In this document: positions 1 through 9,568 of the stretch, piece after piece | Position numbering within the stretch: the stretch's first letter is position 1 | How the letters are laid out: each line of letters opens with the position of its first letter | Assembly: GCA_002803225.1 (NCBI GenBank) | Contig: NXFV01000417.1 | Span: forward strand, 1 to 11,205 | Direction of reading: 5' to 3' | Source of the DNA: Gamarada debralockiae | Taxonomy: Eukaryota; Ascomycota; Leotiomycetes; Helotiales; Hyphodiscaceae | DNA: 11,205 nucleotides | The notes under the pieces: model-generated | Told to the model about the DNA's origin: nothing | The model's input: the letters and a program-made list of their open reading frames with translations, nothing else | The model's database searches: none | Made by a program: the position numbers and the translations under genes

Positions 1-3000
1 ACTTGGGCCTGGGCCATGCGTTGTTGCTTGTTATTCCGAATTCTTTGTATCGCTTGGTTTCTGTAGAATAGAAAGACTGGATCCACGCCTTGCGTATGAT
101 ATTTTTGCCATACCGCCGGACCCATTCTTCCTTGAAGATTCGCTTGGAGTTGAATCTTCTCCTTTGCAGTGGCATTAGCCATCATTTTCGTAGCTAACTC
201 TATGATTAACCCCACTTCCTGTTGTGAAAACGCTCCTTGTCCATTCTGGGGTCTACCAGGAACATTCTGAGGCTGTTGCGGCAGCTGTTGTGATTGCTGC
301 AGTGCCATAAACTGCTGTTGCTGGTTTGGAGGCATGTCTGGAGGCATCCCGTCGTCCGGCATTCCCATAGGTATTTGCTGAGGCTGGGGTTGCTGGCCAG
401 GAAATGGGGACGCTTGCATCTGATGTTGAAGATAGTGAAACCCTTGCTGTGCGGGCTGCTGAGGCATGTTCCTTGGTACTTGACCTTGCATGACATTTTG
501 GTTCATCATCATCTGCTGGTTCTGAGCTGCCTGGGCCTGGGCCTGAGCTTGCGCTTGCGCCTGAAGGTTGATGGACTGTTGAAGATTTTGTTGATTTTCA
601 GCGCGTCTTGCCAGGAATTGATCCAACTTCATTTGGACTTCTTGTTTATAGGCGGCCTAGAAATGTTAGCGATGTGTTTTAGCACTATCCCACCTACTGC
701 GTACTTTATCTGGTGATTTCTCAAAGATATCCTTTTCAAATTTAATGGCTACCTCAGTCATCTTGTTCAAAGTCGGAGGATTCGGTTGATACTGGCTACC
801 AAGACGTAGTGTGCCGAGGCTGAGAAAAAATATATTAGCTATAATGATCGATCTATGGTCCTGAGCACCTCTAAACACAGCAATCCCCCAAGAAATAGTA
901 GCTCACATATTGAACACCAGACTCATACGCTCTTGAATCAAGACATTTGCTTGCCAACCATATAGTGGCACTACCTGTGCGCTGAGGGTTTGGTGTACCA
1001 ACTGTTGAATCCCCGACGGCGGATTCCCTTGGGGAGATCGTTGAGGCTGTTGTTGTTGTTGCTGCTGCTGTTGTTGTGTCAAATTCACAGCACTGACCGA
1101 GTTTGTGATCCTTGCGTCAGAGTTGGGTCTTTTCTTGGGCTGTGTTGCCTCAGTCTTCGTCAGAAGATGGCCTCCTTTACGGATCGATTTTGGAGCAGGA
1201 TTCGAGTTATGGTACTTTTTGATATGATTTTTCAGGGCTTGAACCGAGGCAAAGGGTGGGTATTTGCAGTCGGGAAACGTGCATGCGATTCGTCGTGTGT
1301 GAGCGACCTCGTGCTCCCGGAGAAGCTCTTCGGACTCAAACCCTACTGTGGTGCGAGGGCAGGAGCTGAGTCGACAAGTGAATGCGGAAGTCCGGAACTG
1401 GCTCTTGAAAAATTCCAACTCCTCAGCGGTGACTCCTGGGTAATCATCTTGACAGAGAAGAAACCTGACTGTCTCCTGGTAAGACGACAGCATGACCGAT
1501 ATTCCGTCTGGGGCTGGGGTACAATTTGTGGCGGAAGAGGTCACATCTGGTCCTGAGTCAGTGGTATTAGTTAGACGCTTTTATATGACTGACCGCTTTC
1601 AGGATATAGTTCTGATTCTAACCTATTCAACGACCTGGCCTTGCATGCGATCCTGACTTGCTTTTGAAGAAGAGGGTGTAGGCTCAGCAGCTCTAATCGG
1701 CCATCCAGAGGTGTTACGTCACTCCTGGTCTCCCCATTAGGAGCAGATTCAAACATTTTGTCCAGTTTCTGAGCCAGGTCTTTCGCGAGAACAAATAGAT
1801 CTGATTTATCATCCGCAGCACCAAGACCGGCCGCATGAGACAACAGATACTCCGTCCAGTATTCCGTGGCATAGACGTGGAAACCGTGTAAGCCTTTCAG
1901 CACTCTGATATACCTGTTTTGATTCGTAGGAGATAGAGCGAAGACATCTAGGCCGGATAAGAGACAGGTGACAGTAGCTTTGCCATGTTCTATTAAGGCT
2001 TGGTGCTCCGTGACCTTGAGGTTGCTTGTTGGCGATTGCAGGAAACTGGACTGTTGTTGAGATCGATAACTCGGGTTGTATAATGGAGGAATTACTTACT
2101 ACTTCACAGAAACGTGGATGAAAGACAATGTTGTATCACGTCTCTCCTCAAGTAGAGCCCCACAAACGTCTAAGATATACTGAGGGGCGAGATTGGAGAC
2201 CTTTGGGTTCCCAGAACTAAACGTGATTGCAGACAAGAATTCCATTCTCTTTAGTGGGCGTTTTGTGAACGCTATCCAGCCAAAAATACATCTGACACGA
2301 TCAATCGATCGAGCATCCAGTTGAATCAATATTTGCGTGAGTATCTTTCGATAGCTTTAGGCATGTTAGCGTGGCTAGGGTAGCAAATAGGCTGGTGTAA
2401 TCTCACAACTCAGAGAGCTGATCAGGCAGCTCATGGACAGACATCTTCATTTCCTCGCTACTGTAAAATATGTTTTTGGCAAGGTAATCGAGGACCAACC
2501 TGGCGTACAAGAACATGCCTGAGATTGATGGTCAGTAAACCCTCGTTATTGTGTACCAGATTGATGGAGATTACCGCACCATCAGCCTTTTTAGTGATCT
2601 CGCGTTCGATGTCCTCGATTTCTTTCGTCTGCATGTCAAGCTGGCAAAGTTTATCGTGCAGGGATTGAAGTCTCTGTGAAGCATACTGCTTGATTGCAAT
2701 ATCCAAACAGCCCTTTTCCTCGGTAAGGGAGATGACTTGTTTCCTTCGAAGTCTATTTGCTAGAAACGATGAACTGCGGCTGGAGATCAAAACTTTGCAG
2801 ATCATGTCTTCAAGAGAGGATGTCTTGGAAGTTAGCTGGTTTATAAAATTTACTACGCTGGCCTGCGTCTCCATTTCGCATTCATCCAACCCATCAATAA
2901 CAATCCAGACATACTCGGTTTGGCGTGGCTCATGAGACACAGTTGTGAAAAGAGTCTTCAGTAGTCTCTCAAGAGCATGGACTGCAGGCGGCTTCTTCCC

Positions 3001-4147
3001 TAGTACGCAATCTTCGTATACGTGAGCCACGAGATCACCATCTTTCCGAAGTAGCTGGAGAAGTAGTGATCGAAGAATTTGTTCATACATCATTGAAGAT
3101 GCGTAAGAGTGATCGCAGAAGTGATGAATGACGAACATCTTCGCTGCTTTTATGAAGTTGACGATTTGCGTGGATAAGACGCTCTTTCCTGACCCAGGTG
3201 TCCCCTGCAGCCAAAGTATTGGAGGATCCGGCTTTGTCTGTAACCAGCAACTGATCCTCGAGTTCTTTAAAATCCAGGCACATGTCCCAGGAAACTTGGC
3301 TCCTTCTGTTGATATGACATCGAAAATCGCAAGTTGGTCCGATTCGTCTGCCTTGAGCCACGACATGATGGATTTGTAGTGCTTGGCAGCCTGTTCTTTT
3401 TCAAGCTGTTGTACTTGCTCGAGGCTCTCTTCTCTCCAAGCACGGATGTCTTGACGCATCTGCCGTGCCTCAGCAATATCGTAAGCATTCGCTTCATTGT
3501 CCACCAATTCTCCGTGACGCTTCATATCCTCGAGTATGTTATCGAATCGCCTCTGAAAACGGCCCCATGATGTCAAAAACATAAGTTTCCATCCTGAGAC
3601 TAATATTAGCAACCGCCTCATTAGTCATTGGACTATAACAGCACCAACCACTGCGTTTGACGAACTTGTATGCGTGCTTGTGGAATTGAAGAATATCCGC
3701 ATAGAACACGGCTATAGTATGCTGGAAATCCAAATTACTCCGAAAGGCATCGCCAAGGACTTCAAACCGAACTAATGTTTCCGCGATTTTCGAGTAGCCC
3801 TTGATAATATGTTCAAATGCTTCCACGTATTCCGAGGACACTCGGAGTATTAGAGTTATTGGTGCCCATATCCATGCTAGATAAGGCGTCCCGTTACAGA
3901 GTATATCTACTACCTTGGCATAGTGTTCCAGTCCGTTGAAGAGGGGTGCCAGGCGACGCATGTTCCGAAGTGACTGTCTAGCAGCAAGCTGGTTCTCGAT
4001 GTCGAGAGCTGCTTTCCGAACATGTTGAAGAGTAGTGTGAGGAAATCCCCTCGAATCAACAGGGGTTATTGTACGATCAAGGTCTTCAAATGCCTTTTGG
4101 ATCGTCTTTCTTGCTAGGGCAGAGGTTGTTGGTGCTCTGAAAGGCAT
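1..4147 (-). CDS. NLR-like NACHT protein with C2H2 fingers and Med15-like C-terminus (3' partial)
   Basis: Exons rebuilt by hand: 4147-3649, 3593-2580, 2518-2407, 2354-2100, 2045-1594, 1552-907, 819-705 and 656-1. Phases agree at every junction and give about 1,249 residues before the left edge; the C-terminus lies outside. Residues 1 to about 250 form a helical fungal NLR N-terminal region. The NACHT NTPase has its P-loop GTPGSGKS at 297-304, Walker B VWIVIDGLDECE at 395-406 and an LISSRS motif near 436-441. A winged-helix/helical middle follows (FIHVSVK near 620). Two C2H2 fingers lie at about 837-862 and 868-892, poly-Q at 937-946. From about 968 a GWQANVLIQER stretch and a long Q/M/P-rich part with FLFYRNQAIQRIR resemble fungal Med15/Gal11. 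Known for the families: NACHT NLRs are ligand-triggered oligomerising switches and Med15 contacts activators in Mediator. Inferred: a nuclear sensor-regulator. ATG 4147 is the first Met of a frame that fits the family. The C2H2-linker intron (41 bp) is the least certain splice. Confidence 0.87.
525..563 (-). repeat. Gln-Ala dipeptide repeat in the Med15-like part
   Basis: Six Gln-Ala pairs followed by one Ala (CAR-GCN repeats, residues about 1063-1075). They open a low-complexity region rich in Gln, Met and Pro that continues nearly to the left edge. Such regions are typical of Mediator tail subunits. Confidence 0.85.
1047..1076 (-). repeat. CAG/CAA poly-glutamine tract inside the NLR gene
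   Basis: Ten consecutive Gln codons (mixed CAA and CAG) encode residues about 937-946, between the zinc fingers and the Med15-like part. Mixed codons suggest an older, fairly stable tract. Poly-Q is common in transcription activators. Confidence 0.9.
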
Positions 4148-4696
4148 TTCGGATACCCGCGATCATCCGTTTCCCGTTCTAGATTGAGGGAGTTCAGACA
4201 GCTCTGTCAATATTCCTCAGGAATTAAAGTCGAGAAATTGGAAATCTGAGAGCCTCGCCGTCAGCCAGCTCTAGTGCACCCGCAGCAAGGTAGATCATAG
4301 CCCCAGCCACTGCAACCTGGGCTTGGAGGCACAGGTATTTAATTGGCCCAGACCCTTGACAATAGGCATGATGCTTTGCAAAGCCCCAAAACCCTTGCTC
4401 TTTCAGCCCACTTGGTAAAATATGTGCCAACTGTACCGCCACGCAATTGTGCATTAAACGAATCACTGCAGGGATGACATTGCCGCTATTCCTCAGGTAA
4501 GCTCGGAGCACCCGATACCGCCGCCAAGGCCCGATATCATCAAGATGCAGCCCTTAATGTCAAAGATTGAATAGCCTCGAAATTGAGACGTCCTAGCATG
4601 TTTAATATTTGAAAGCGACACGCAATATTCGGGACTCGAAGGAGTCGCAGCACGCGGTCGGTGAAGATTACAACGAAACTCATATAGGCTCTCCAA
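4148..4696. promoter_or_regulatory. Divergent intergenic region between NLR and SNF2 genes
   Basis: A 549-bp gap separates the ATG of the minus-strand NLR (4147) from the ATG of the plus-strand SNF2 gene (4697), so it must hold both promoters. I see no convincing TATA box at a normal distance for either gene; the only TATA-like run (CATATAGG near 4680) is about 10 bp from the SNF2 start and is too close. A 95-codon minus-strand frame at 4511-4224 begins at GTG, matches nothing I know, and is not called as a gene. Confidence 0.55.
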
Positions 4697-7600
4697 ATGG
4701 ACATCAACGATCATTTTAGTCACCCAGCCAAGCGACCAAAGTTGGGAGAGGCTCCCAACGAGTCACAGCTGAGACATCTCCGTATGCAGAGCTCGCATCC
4801 CAATCAGTCAATGCAGTCAACGGACTATCTCACTTCGCCTTCAACCCAGCAAGGAATCATCAATCCGGCTTCTCATGTCATCCCAATTACAGGGCATTCA
4901 TATAGCGGACCATGTATTCTCAGCGGCCCCCAACCATCGTTTGGGACAGAGTCTCTACCTAGCACTGGAAGCTATCCCAATCAGCCTATTTCAACTTGGC
5001 ACCACCAGAATTATACAGAACAAATACATCTGATATACCCTGAACAATCCAATGTCCTTACGCGGCCCCAACCCCCGGTGTTTCACCATCGTGATTCACC
5101 TCACTTAGACGGGCCTTTCTCAGGAATACCCTCTGCCCTACCATGCCCTCCACACTCCGCAGCCTCAGTACCTAATCATGACCTCATTCAGCACTCTCTG
5201 GACACAACGGATTTACTCAAGTCGGAGCTTCTTATGACCAGTGAATCAGGCTGTCACCCAGTGGAGTACTCGCGGTTGACTGTACCAGAGGAGCCAGAAA
5301 ATACTGGAAATGAGACAGTTTGTTTCGGCATGGTGAGCCCATGATTTCCGAGAAAGCTCCAATGTAGGAACTGACAAGCAACTGGCAGATATCAAATATA
5401 GCCGCTTCATATGAGCGGCAGAGTTCCTCCGATATCCCAACCACATTTCAGGTGCAAATCGAGTCTTCGCACAGGTTTAGCACTCAAGATGGGATTCAGA
5501 TAGATGGCCGAATCCCAACAGAATATGGCGAGATGATCCAGGGCCTTATCGACGAGCCGACGCTGACACTTCATGTTTCCTGCGTGATCGAGGATAAACC
5601 TACGGCAAAGAAGCCATCTCGCAATTTTGCACTGTTGCCTTGCGTCTTGGAAATTACCGTCTATGGATCTCTCGAGATCTTTGAAGAAATCGGCACTTGG
5701 TTTCAGGGACACGAAATCTATTTACAAGATCCTCGGTCATGCCACATGGAGGTGAAATACTGTAACCCTCAAAGACTTTCAGCACACGATCTTGACACTT
5801 GTCCGCTTTTGTCTGAAGTTGTCCCAAACAGATCTGCATTAGACCTACAAGATATCACGCAGCGTCCTGATCCTTTGGAGATTCTAAGTAGTCATGTTGA
5901 TTTGGAGGAGGCACCGCAACCATTAGTCATACGGACTAACCTGCAGAGGTAATCGCCTCTCGCAACTTGTGGGTTTCGACTTTGCTAACTCGATCATAGG
6001 CATCAGAAGCAAGCTTTGACCTTCATGCTATATAGAGAACAAGGTTGGGGTTTTAATAATGGCCAGCCGGACATCTGGGAGAAAGTGGATACCGGAAAAA
6101 GACGAATGTAAGTAATACCCAGTAACTCTGAGCTACTAACCACATGTCCCAAAACTCTGAGATGTCCGTCTTCTACATTGTTCAAATCATTTTAGGTTTA
6201 TCAACACTATTTCCGACGTCTATCAAGCCGAAGAGCCTCCACAATTCCACGGGGGTATCATTGCCGATCCCATGGGCCTCGGTAAAACCTTGACAATGAT
6301 AGCGTTGGTAGCAACCGACCAGGACACCGGCAGAGGGGCGGTTGCCCCCAGAGACAGCATGGATCATGACAAGCCTTATACCTCGGCGACACTTGTGATT
6401 ATGCCCCCACCACGTATGACTTGTGCCCCTCTGCATTCCACAAGTATTCTAACTGACTTTTACCAGTTCTAGGAAGCTGGGAAGAACAGCTGTCCGAGTA
6501 TGCCTGAAAAGTACTCATACCTTGGACAGATGCTGATAATTCTTAGTCACGTTGCAGATGGTGGTTTGAAATGTCGTCGCCATCATGGTCAAACCAAATT
6601 AGCTAATGCTAATGAGCTTGACAATGTAAAAATTGTACTAACAACTTATCATACAGTATCTGCTGAGTGGAGGTCAGACAAGTTCACAAGTAGCTCGATA
6701 TTATTTCAAGTTCGTTGGAGACGAATCATTTTAGACGAAGGTAAGTTATCTTACTTGCCGCTTTCAATACCAAAGGAACTAATTCAGCAGCTCATTTCAT
6801 CCGCAATGGAAATTCGAGAATGGCTCGTTCCATTTGTGACCTTGACTCAGTGGCACGCTGGGCTGTCACTGGCACGCCAATCCAGAACCGTCTCGGAGAT
6901 CTTGTATCATTACTCAAGTTCATACGAGTTCACCCGTATAATGACCCAGAACGTTTTGACGCCGATATCTCCCAGTTTTGGAAATCAGGAAAGGATCAAA
7001 ATGCCGTCAAAAGGCTTGAGCGTCTTTCGGCCTGTCTTCTGCTGCGGAGAGCCAAAGGAACTATCAATCTTCCTCCCCGGCGAGACTTCCTATTGCCCAT
7101 TCAACTAACCGATGAGGAGAGGGCAATCTACGATGAGATTCGAGAGCAAACTATCATTAAGATTGACGAAGCTCTACACAAGGACTCTGGAATATCCAGG
7201 GCCAGGGGATACGTAAACGTGCTCCAGCAGATCGAGTCATTGCGACTATTTTGCAATCTGGGACTCCACTACCACTCAAGGCACGAGAAGAGCTTGCAGT
7301 CATCTGACTGGAGCAGAGTTGCCCAACAGACATTTAATGCTCAGAGTGAAATGCACTCAATCACATGCTTACAGTGCTCTTCAATACTCGACGTATCTGA
7401 AGGCCTCCTAGACGACTCAACGGCGGCACAGCAAAACCCCCTATTCTTCAGTTGTTTAGGGTTCCTATGCGTCGAATGTTTGAGCAAGGAAAGGAAAACC
7501 AGTCAAGAATCGACATGTGGCCATCACCCCTCGTGCCCTGTGGCAACAGTCTCTACTCGCAGTACAGCATTGGAGGAGGCACCGGGCTTGATACTTCAGA

Positions 7601-7821
7601 GGGCACGACCAGGGCCAGCCTTCACTAGCCTCCCATCGAAGGTTGAGGCTCTTTCTTCCTCTTACTCTTATACTTTTATCGTTTCTGGGAAGAAGAGGTC
7701 AGTAAACCTATCTTTGACAGATGGTTGTCCTTTCCTTATAGGCGCAGTAGTTTCCTCTATTTACCTGGCTGTTAGTTCCACCAAATGTAAGAGCTTGCGC
7801 CATTGTTCTGCGTACACCTAG
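4697..7821 (+). pseudogene. RAD5/HLTF-like SNF2 helicase, truncated after lobe 1
   Basis: Exons rebuilt as 4697-5332, 5389-5948, 6000-6107, 6196-6413, 6467-6497 (31 bp), 6547-6740 and 6791 onward, all with GT-AG introns of 49-88 bp and agreeing phases. The N-terminus is Ser/Pro/Gln-rich with a basic AKRPKL patch that could be a nuclear signal. SNF2 lobe 1 is intact: motif I ADPMGLGKT at 458-466, motif Ia TLVIMPPPLLGSW at about 500-512, DEAH at 581-584 created across an intron, and motif III TGTPIQNR at 610-616. Cys residues at 775, 778, 804, 809, 812, 825 and 831 form a degenerate RING-like cluster where RAD5/HLTF proteins carry a RING. Homology ends near VEAL (867-870, base 7653). Lobe 2 with motifs IV-VI is absent. 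The frame runs on through unrelated sequence into the transposon terminus, stopping at TAG 7819-7821 (925 codons). Known for the family: ATP-driven DNA translocases in chromatin remodelling and post-replication repair. Without lobe 2 this copy should not work as a motor. Confidence 0.85.
7654..7787. other. Sequence of unknown origin between SNF2 break and mariner
   Basis: After VEAL the reading frame stays open but no longer resembles SNF2. The segment starts with a pyrimidine-rich run (7650-7680) and joins the right flank of the mariner once the element and one TA are removed. It is therefore part of whatever lies at 9110 and beyond, not of the helicase gene. No family recognised. Confidence 0.6.
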
Positions 7822-7825
7822 CCGA
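7790..7825 (+). repeat. Left terminal inverted repeat of the mariner element
   Basis: Thirty-six bases match the reverse complement of 9072-9107 without mismatch. The match extends three bases outward to 7787 (GTA against TAC), so the full inverted repeat is 39 bp, partly because of the TA target duplication. It supplies the last residues and the TAG stop of the truncated SNF2 frame. Confidence 0.95.
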
Positions 7826-7915
7826 ACCCCCACGAAAACCACTTTTTCTCAACCAATATTACTTCTATTGATACACAGTCTTTTATTCCTTATAGTACTT
7901 GTACTAATGTATAAT

Positions 7916-8998
7916 TTAATGTACAGTTGCTATTCCCTTTGCATCAATAACGTCCTTAAGCTTATACGTGATTCTCTCTGTCAAATATCTCCACTCTTTT
8001 GGGTCTACCTGGTCCCACAACTCTTGTAGGACTCTCTTCATCTCTTCAATGCTTGTAGGCGGGTTTTCTAGTTTTGTGATCTCATGCTTTATCCATCTCT
8101 ATACCTTCTCAATTGGGATTAGATCTGGTGAGGAGGGAGGCCAGTCGAACCCTCTAATTCCCTTCTCAAGCTTCGGCAGACGAGCCTTCCCCTTATGAAC
8201 TTTCGCCCCATCTTCCATAAAGATAAAGTCTCTCTTCTTAGCCCCTTTTAATGAGTCGTAGTATAGAAAGACTACTTCCTCAAGCACTTGGTTCAAGTAC
8301 GCAGTGCTGCAAATCCCTCGTTTTCCTTCCTCGCGAGTCAAGAAGACAAGCGGCGACTTATAGTCCTAGCCTAATGCCCCCCAAATCATTACACTAACCC
8401 TACTACTGCGATAGACTGATTGGATACAAGTCTGGCAGTTCTTTTCCTTTGGTCGACGTGTAACCCAAATCCTCCCACGCTTCCCTGTCTCAAAAGTTGC
8501 CTCATCACTCTATAAAACCCGTTTCCAATCGATCGTTCCCCACCACCGATACTTGTGGGCGAATTCAAGGCGTTTTTGAGCTTGCTTCTTTGAGATAAAA
8601 GGGCGTTTACAAGCAATGCATCTCCTATAACCAATTGCTCTAAGAGCGCGACGAAGGGTAGTTGTTGATGAAGGGATATTGCAGGCTGCCTTGATACGGG
8701 CATATGAAGCGCGTCGGTTCTCCCACGACGCAGAGACCCATTTGATAACGCGATCAAGGTGGTGTTTCTTAAGAAGCTTTGGCTTATTCGACTTTCCTTT
8801 TCGAGTAGTTCTTCGAGAACTAGGAGCTTTGATAATGCGTTGAATTGTTGAGCGTTCAAGGCCTGACATCTCCTTGATTTGGCCGTAGGTTTTTCCGTCG
8901 GCGCGCCATCCGCGTATCTTTGCACGTTCAGGAGTCTTCCATTCATCACTAGGCTAGTGCTTTCTTAAAGGGGACGAAGAGAATAAAGAATTGTCCAT
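7916..8998 (-). pseudogene. Tc1-like DDE transposase with four in-frame TAG stops
   Basis: A single 361-codon frame runs from ATG 8998-8996 to TAA 7918-7916 with no frameshift or intron. Two N-terminal helix-turn-helix regions are visible: one around KIRGWRADGKTYGQIKEMSG and one around residues 80-135 (RASYARIKAAC). The catalytic core has SDEATFE (first Asp, about residue 165), FMEDGAKVHKG (second Asp, about 263) and WPPSSPDLIPIE (Glu, about 297), with 33 residues between the last two, close to Tc1 DD34E. TAG interrupts at codons 15 (8956-8954), 163 (8512-8510), 211 (8368-8366) and 300 (8101-8099). Codons 163 (before SDE) and 300 (after PIEKV) are positions where Tc1 proteins usually have Trp; codon 211 (GALG-stop-DYKSPL) is probably Trp too. 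Codon 15 is uncertain. The usual PDLNPIE reads PDLIPIE here. The copy cannot make a full protein. Confidence 0.93.
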
Positions 8999-9042
8999 TT
9001 TGCTTGAATTTATCATGTAGATGAAAGTGTGTTATGATTTTT

Positions 9043-9061
9043 GACGCGTGTGGAACGCGTC
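9043..9061. repeat. Small subterminal hairpin in the mariner right end
   Basis: GACGCGT and ACGCGTC form a 7-bp stem around a 5-base loop, about 45 bp inside the right terminus and upstream of the transposase start. I see no partner near the left end. It may be a subterminal binding site or chance. Confidence 0.5.
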
Positions 9062-9071
9062 GTGGTGGCGC

Positions 9072-9107
9072 TCGGCTAGGTGTACGCAGAACAATGGCGC
9101 AAGCTCT
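9072..9107 (-). repeat. Right terminal inverted repeat of the mariner element
   Basis: Perfect partner of 7790-7825. TA at 9108-9109 follows directly and is the second copy of the target duplication. Base 9071 is the first mismatch inside the element. Confidence 0.95.
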
Positions 9108-9109
9108 TA

Positions 9110-9568
9110 CTCTCTTTGAGATTTGGAGAACCATCTTTGCAGGCTTGGTAGACTTTCTGTTTGTCTGCATTCTCAGTAATAAATTTGAGCTGCTTCAGTT
9201 GTCCCCCCGAGGCCGTGATCATGTGCTGCCCTCCACTTCTGCGGTAGGGCAATGGCGACAATGAAGCTGTTTTGGAGCAACCGCAGTGCTGATAGCTAAT
9301 GCATGTACGTTTCGGTTTCCTGAGCCTATTCTTCTCGTCGGCTCCTTTATCACAGTAGAGGCAGAACAAGCAAAGGGAAATGGTGGTAGAGAACCAAGAC
9401 AATGCTCCATGCGATTTGAGAGAGTCAGAAGCCCTTCCATGAAGGCTCATTCGAGCTATCATCTTGGAGGCGTCGGACCCCGCAATGCCAAGAGGTCTGA
9501 AGCGTAGCATTCCAGTGAATGAAACCCTATCGCTGTGAGATTTGTGCTGATGTCTTTTAGCCTTCTTC
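9110..9568 (-). other. Unassigned flank with an open minus-strand frame
   Basis: Minus-strand frame 9660 down to the mariner is open. If the mariner and one TA are removed it continues in frame through 7787-7708 to a TAG, 210 residues in all. Composition is rich in Ser, Cys, His and Lys and no family is recognised, so this may be chance. A 73-codon frame at 9440-9219 overlaps it in another register. No SNF2 lobe 2 motifs (such as QARxxRxGQ) appear on the plus strand here. Confidence 0.3.

Larger units (their letters stand above)
7790..9107 (-). mobile_element. Tc1/mariner-family DNA transposon, 1,318 bp
   Basis: The ends carry 36-bp perfect terminal inverted repeats beginning AGAGCTTGCGCCATTG, flanked on each side by TA (7788-7789 and 9108-9109), the target-site duplication typical of Tc1/mariner. 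One transposase frame fills the interior on the minus strand, with about 90 bp of AT-rich DNA after its stop and about 70 bp before its start. The size of about 1.3 kb is normal for an autonomous element of this class. The ends look intact, so it could be moved in trans, but its own transposase is broken by stops. Confidence 0.95.

Noticed and set aside
294..1556. Long plus-strand open frames (294-716 and 990-1556)
   Set aside because: They are antisense to the Q-rich and zinc-finger exons; poly-Leu runs are just the complement of Gln codons.
4224..4511. 95-codon minus-strand frame in the divergent promoter region
   Set aside because: Starts at GTG, no recognised family, no splice link to the NLR; the NLR start at 4147 already fits.
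7654..7787. Fragment of an LTR retrotransposon
   Set aside because: Some bases (for example TGTTAG and a TATAA-like run) look LTR-like, but there is no second end, no target duplication and no internal sequence.
7916..8998. TAG recoded as an amino acid in the transposase
   Set aside because: Host genes here do not use in-frame TAG, and the stops fall at likely Trp positions matching RIP-type change.
9076..9110. Shared C-terminal peptide of two unrelated frames as a conserved motif
   Set aside because: KSLRHCSAYT at the end of both the plus frame (7821) and the minus frame (9076) is only the inverted repeat read from each side.
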